39,272 nucleotides of DNA, from NCBI GenBank assembly GCA_019689515.1, contig JADGHI010000002.1, positions 1 to 39,272 on the forward strand, written 5' to 3'. Below, in pieces: positions 37,382-39,272 of the stretch. Position 1 is the first letter of the stretch. Each line of letters opens with the position of its first letter. The position numbers were made by a program, and so were the translations under genes. The notes beneath the pieces were generated by a model. That model had not been told where the DNA came from, did not search any database, and was given only the letters and a program-made list of their open reading frames with translations. The DNA is from Acetobacteraceae bacterium (lineage in GTDB: Bacteria; Pseudomonadota; Alphaproteobacteria; Acetobacterales; Acetobacteraceae).

Positions 37382-38885
37382 CCGGCGTGCGGCGTCGGGC
37401 CAGCCTCACCAGCCACGCCGCCAGCGGCCACAGTACCAGCAGCGCCGTGCCCGCCAGGAAGGCGGCGGAGAGCGGGCTCTCGAGGAACACCATCGGGTCG
37501 CCATAGCCCAGGATGAGGCCCTGGCGCAGCAGCGGCTCGAACATCCGGCCGAGCACGAAGGCGAGCAGGAGCGGCGCGGGGTCGAAGCCGCCCTTGCGCA
37601 ACGCGTAGCCCAGCAGGCCGAAGCCCATCATCGCCAGCACGTCGGTGGCGTTGTTGTTCAGGCTGTAGGCGCCGATCCCGCAGAACAGCACGACGAGCGG
37701 CGCCAGGATCCCCGCCGGGACGCGCAGCATGGCGACGAACACACCGACCAGCGGCACGTTCAGCACCACCAGCATCAGGTTGCCGACCAGCATGGAGGCG
37801 ATGACGCCCCAGAACAGTTCGGGATGGGTCTCCATCAGCCGCGGCCCAGGCGTCACGCCGTGCAGCATGAGCGCGCCGAGGACCACGCCCATCACCGCGT
37901 TCGAGGGCAGGCCGAGGCAGAGCAGCGGCACGAAGGCCGACTGCGCGGCGGCGTTGTTCGCGCTCTCCGGCCCGGCGAGGCCCTCGATCGCGCCCTTGCC
38001 GAAGCGCTCCGGCTCACGGGCGAGCCGCCGCTCGACGACGTAGGAGGCGAAGGAAGCGATCACCGCCCCGCCCCCCGGCAGCAGGCCGAGGAGGAAGCCG
38101 AGCACCGAGCCGCGCCCGATCGGCCCCGCGCTGGCGCGCCAGTCCTGGCGCGTCGGCAGCAGGTCCCGGAGCCGGGAGGAATAGGCGAGCGGCTCCGCTT
38201 GTGCCTGGCGCCGTTCCGCGAGCAGCAGCAGCTCGGAGATCCCGAACAGGCCCATCGCCAGGACGGCGATGTTGAACCCGTCCTGCAGGTAAGGGCTGCC
38301 GTAGGTGAAGCGCTCGGTGCCCGAGACCAGGTCGATCCCCACCGAGGAGAGAAGCAAGCCGGCAAAGACCATCATGTAGGCCTTCAGCCGCGAGCCCTGG
38401 GCGACCGACACCACGAGCACCAGGCCGAGCAGGATGAGCGAGGCGCGTTCGACAGGGCCGAAGGCCAGCGCGTGCGTGGCCAGCGCCGGTCCCACCGCGG
38501 CGATGCCGAGCGTCGCGACGATGCCGGCGATGAAGGAGCCGAAAGCGGACATGCCCAGTGCCACGCTCGCGCGTCCGCGCCGCGCCATCTCGTAGCCGTC
38601 GAGGCAGGTGACGATGGAGGCCGCCTCCCCCGGTATGCGCACCAGGATCGAGGTGATCGAGCCGCCGTACATCGCGCCGTAGTAGATGCCCGCGAGCATG
38701 ATGATCGCGCCGGTCCGGTCGATCGCGAGCGTCACGGGCAGCAGGAGGGAGATCGTCGCCGTCGGGCCGAGGCCCGGGAGCACGCCGACCGCCGTGCCCA
38801 CCGCCACGCCGACGAGGCAGAGCAGCAGGTAGGTCGGCGTCAGCGCCACCTCGAAGCCCGCGGCGAGTTGCGCCAGGACTTCCAT
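37374..38885 (-). CDS. tctA: Tripartite tricarboxylate transporter, large membrane subunit TctA
   Basis: A 503-residue inner-membrane protein with about eleven or twelve spans, the translocating subunit of a TctABC-type secondary importer. It has the conserved GVLPGLGPTATISLLLPVT in the first repeat, then YYGAMYGGSITSILVRIPGE with the family ASIVTCLDGYEMARRG. The second repeat holds GLLPGGGAVIASFASY and GPESANNAAAQSAFVPLLCL. The start lies three bases after the tctB stop. Its 3' end overlaps that of the aminotransferase gene. The receptor partner is probably the product of 35495-36460. Confidence 0.95.
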   Translation of the reverse strand: MEVLAQLAAGFEVALTPTYLLLCLVGVAVGTAVGVLPGLGPTATISLLLPVTLAIDRTGAIIMLAGIYYGAMYGGSITSILVRIPGEAASIVTCLDGYEMARRGRASVALGMSAFGSFIAGIVATLGIAAVGPALATHALAFGPVERASLILLGLVLVVSVAQGSRLKAYMMVFAGLLLSSVGIDLVSGTERFTYGSPYLQDGFNIAVLAMGLFGISELLLLAERRQAQAEPLAYSSRLRDLLPTRQDWRASAGPIGRGSVLGFLLGLLPGGGAVIASFASYVVERRLAREPERFGKGAIEGLAGPESANNAAAQSAFVPLLCLGLPSNAVMGVVLGALMLHGVTPGPRLMETHPELFWGVIASMLVGNLMLVVLNVPLVGVFVAMLRVPAGILAPLVVLFCGIGAYSLNNNATDVLAMMGFGLLGYALRKGGFDPAPLLLAFVLGRMFEPLLRQGLILGYGDPMVFLESPLSAAFLAGTALLVLWPLAAWLVRLARRRTPVR

Positions 38886-38888
38886 GAC

Positions 38889-39272
38889 TCAGAACGGCCC
38901 GCGCGGGAGCGGCACCTGGAGCAGCCGCTCGAAGAGGAGCCAGGAGAAAAGCACCGCCCCGGCGGTGATGGCGATGGCCGTCCGCGGCCGCACGAATTCC
39001 AGCCCGAGCATCACGAAGGACAGCACGAGGGCTGTCACGAGCAGATGCCCGAGAGGCTCCAGCAGCAGCGCATAGGCCAGCAGGGCCACGACGTAGCCGG
39101 CGACCCTGCGGCGGTTGGGCGGGCCGTCCCCCTCCGCCTCCTCGTCCGGCGCCAGGCCAGGCCGGGCCAGCAGCACGAGCGCCAGCGCCCCCAGGCCGAG
39201 CGCGGCAAGGAAGGGAAACAGGCCGGAGCCGGGCTCGCCCGTGAGGTCGTCCCGCAACCCCCAGCCGAGGCC
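38889..39272 (-). CDS. tctB: Tripartite tricarboxylate transporter, small membrane subunit TctB (partial)
   Basis: The open frame reaches the window edge, so the N-terminus is missing. The visible 127 residues include GWGLRDDLTGEPGSGLFPFL, matching the TctB pattern before its second span, and three to four hydrophobic spans (ALGLGALALVLLA, YVVALLAYALLL, LVTALVLSFVMLG, AGAVLFSWLLF). The small subunit has four spans and supports TctA. It precedes tctA in the same direction with three bases between stop and start. Confidence 0.9.
   Translation of the reverse strand, partial: GLGWGLRDDLTGEPGSGLFPFLAALGLGALALVLLARPGLAPDEEAEGDGPPNRRRVAGYVVALLAYALLLEPLGHLLVTALVLSFVMLGLEFVRPRTAIAITAGAVLFSWLLFERLLQVPLPRGPF

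Overview
The window reads as chromosomal DNA of a very GC-rich (roughly 70% by eye) alphaproteobacterium. I would place it in the Acetobacteraceae (Roseomonas-like). The reasons are the rpsT-dnaA-dnaN-recF-gyrB block, coaBC-dut beside ubiE and mutM, and several periplasmic tricarboxylate (Bug/TctC) receptors. This placement is inference from gene content and family resemblance; no rRNA is present to test it.

Left part (1-18.8 kb) is mostly core housekeeping. A TPR protein and a small secreted repeat protein are followed by a wrecked alpha/beta-hydrolase gene. Next comes a minus-strand overlapping set (unknown protein, coaBC, dut), then ubiE divergent from mutM, an enoyl-CoA hydratase, rpsT, dnaA, dnaN, recF and gyrB. 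A Bug receptor gene on the opposite strand separates dnaN from recF. A MaoC-type hydratase and a thiamine-diphosphate enzyme follow gyrB.

Middle part (18.8-24.4 kb) starts with an unusually AT-rich, largely non-coding island. A multidrug efflux operon follows on the minus strand (MarR regulator, HlyD/EmrA adaptor, DHA2 exporter), with a promoter/operator visible in front of marR. A PLP-dependent D-cysteine desulfhydrase/L-cysteate lyase gene closes this part.

Accessory part (24.8-35.3 kb): an apparently intact eight-kb minus-strand operon encodes a dipeptide/oligopeptide-type ABC importer (binding protein, two permeases, two ATPases), a LacI-family regulator and a short-chain dehydrogenase. 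It begins with a broken thiolase/OB-fold gene. In front of it lies a perfect 14-bp LacI-type palindrome next to a plausible promoter. Both ends of the operon are bordered by decayed DNA: an IS3 transposase piece and a Bug signal-peptide stub on one side; IS1182, tyrosine-recombinase, IS5 and Bug pieces on the other. I read it as an old acquired or rearranged island in which the mobile parts have died and the transporter has survived.

Right end (35.5-39.3 kb): a Bug receptor and a class IV aminotransferase on the plus strand converge on tctB-tctA (minus strand), the membrane part of a tripartite tricarboxylate transporter. tctB runs off the window.

No tRNA, rRNA, CRISPR array or intact insertion sequence was seen.
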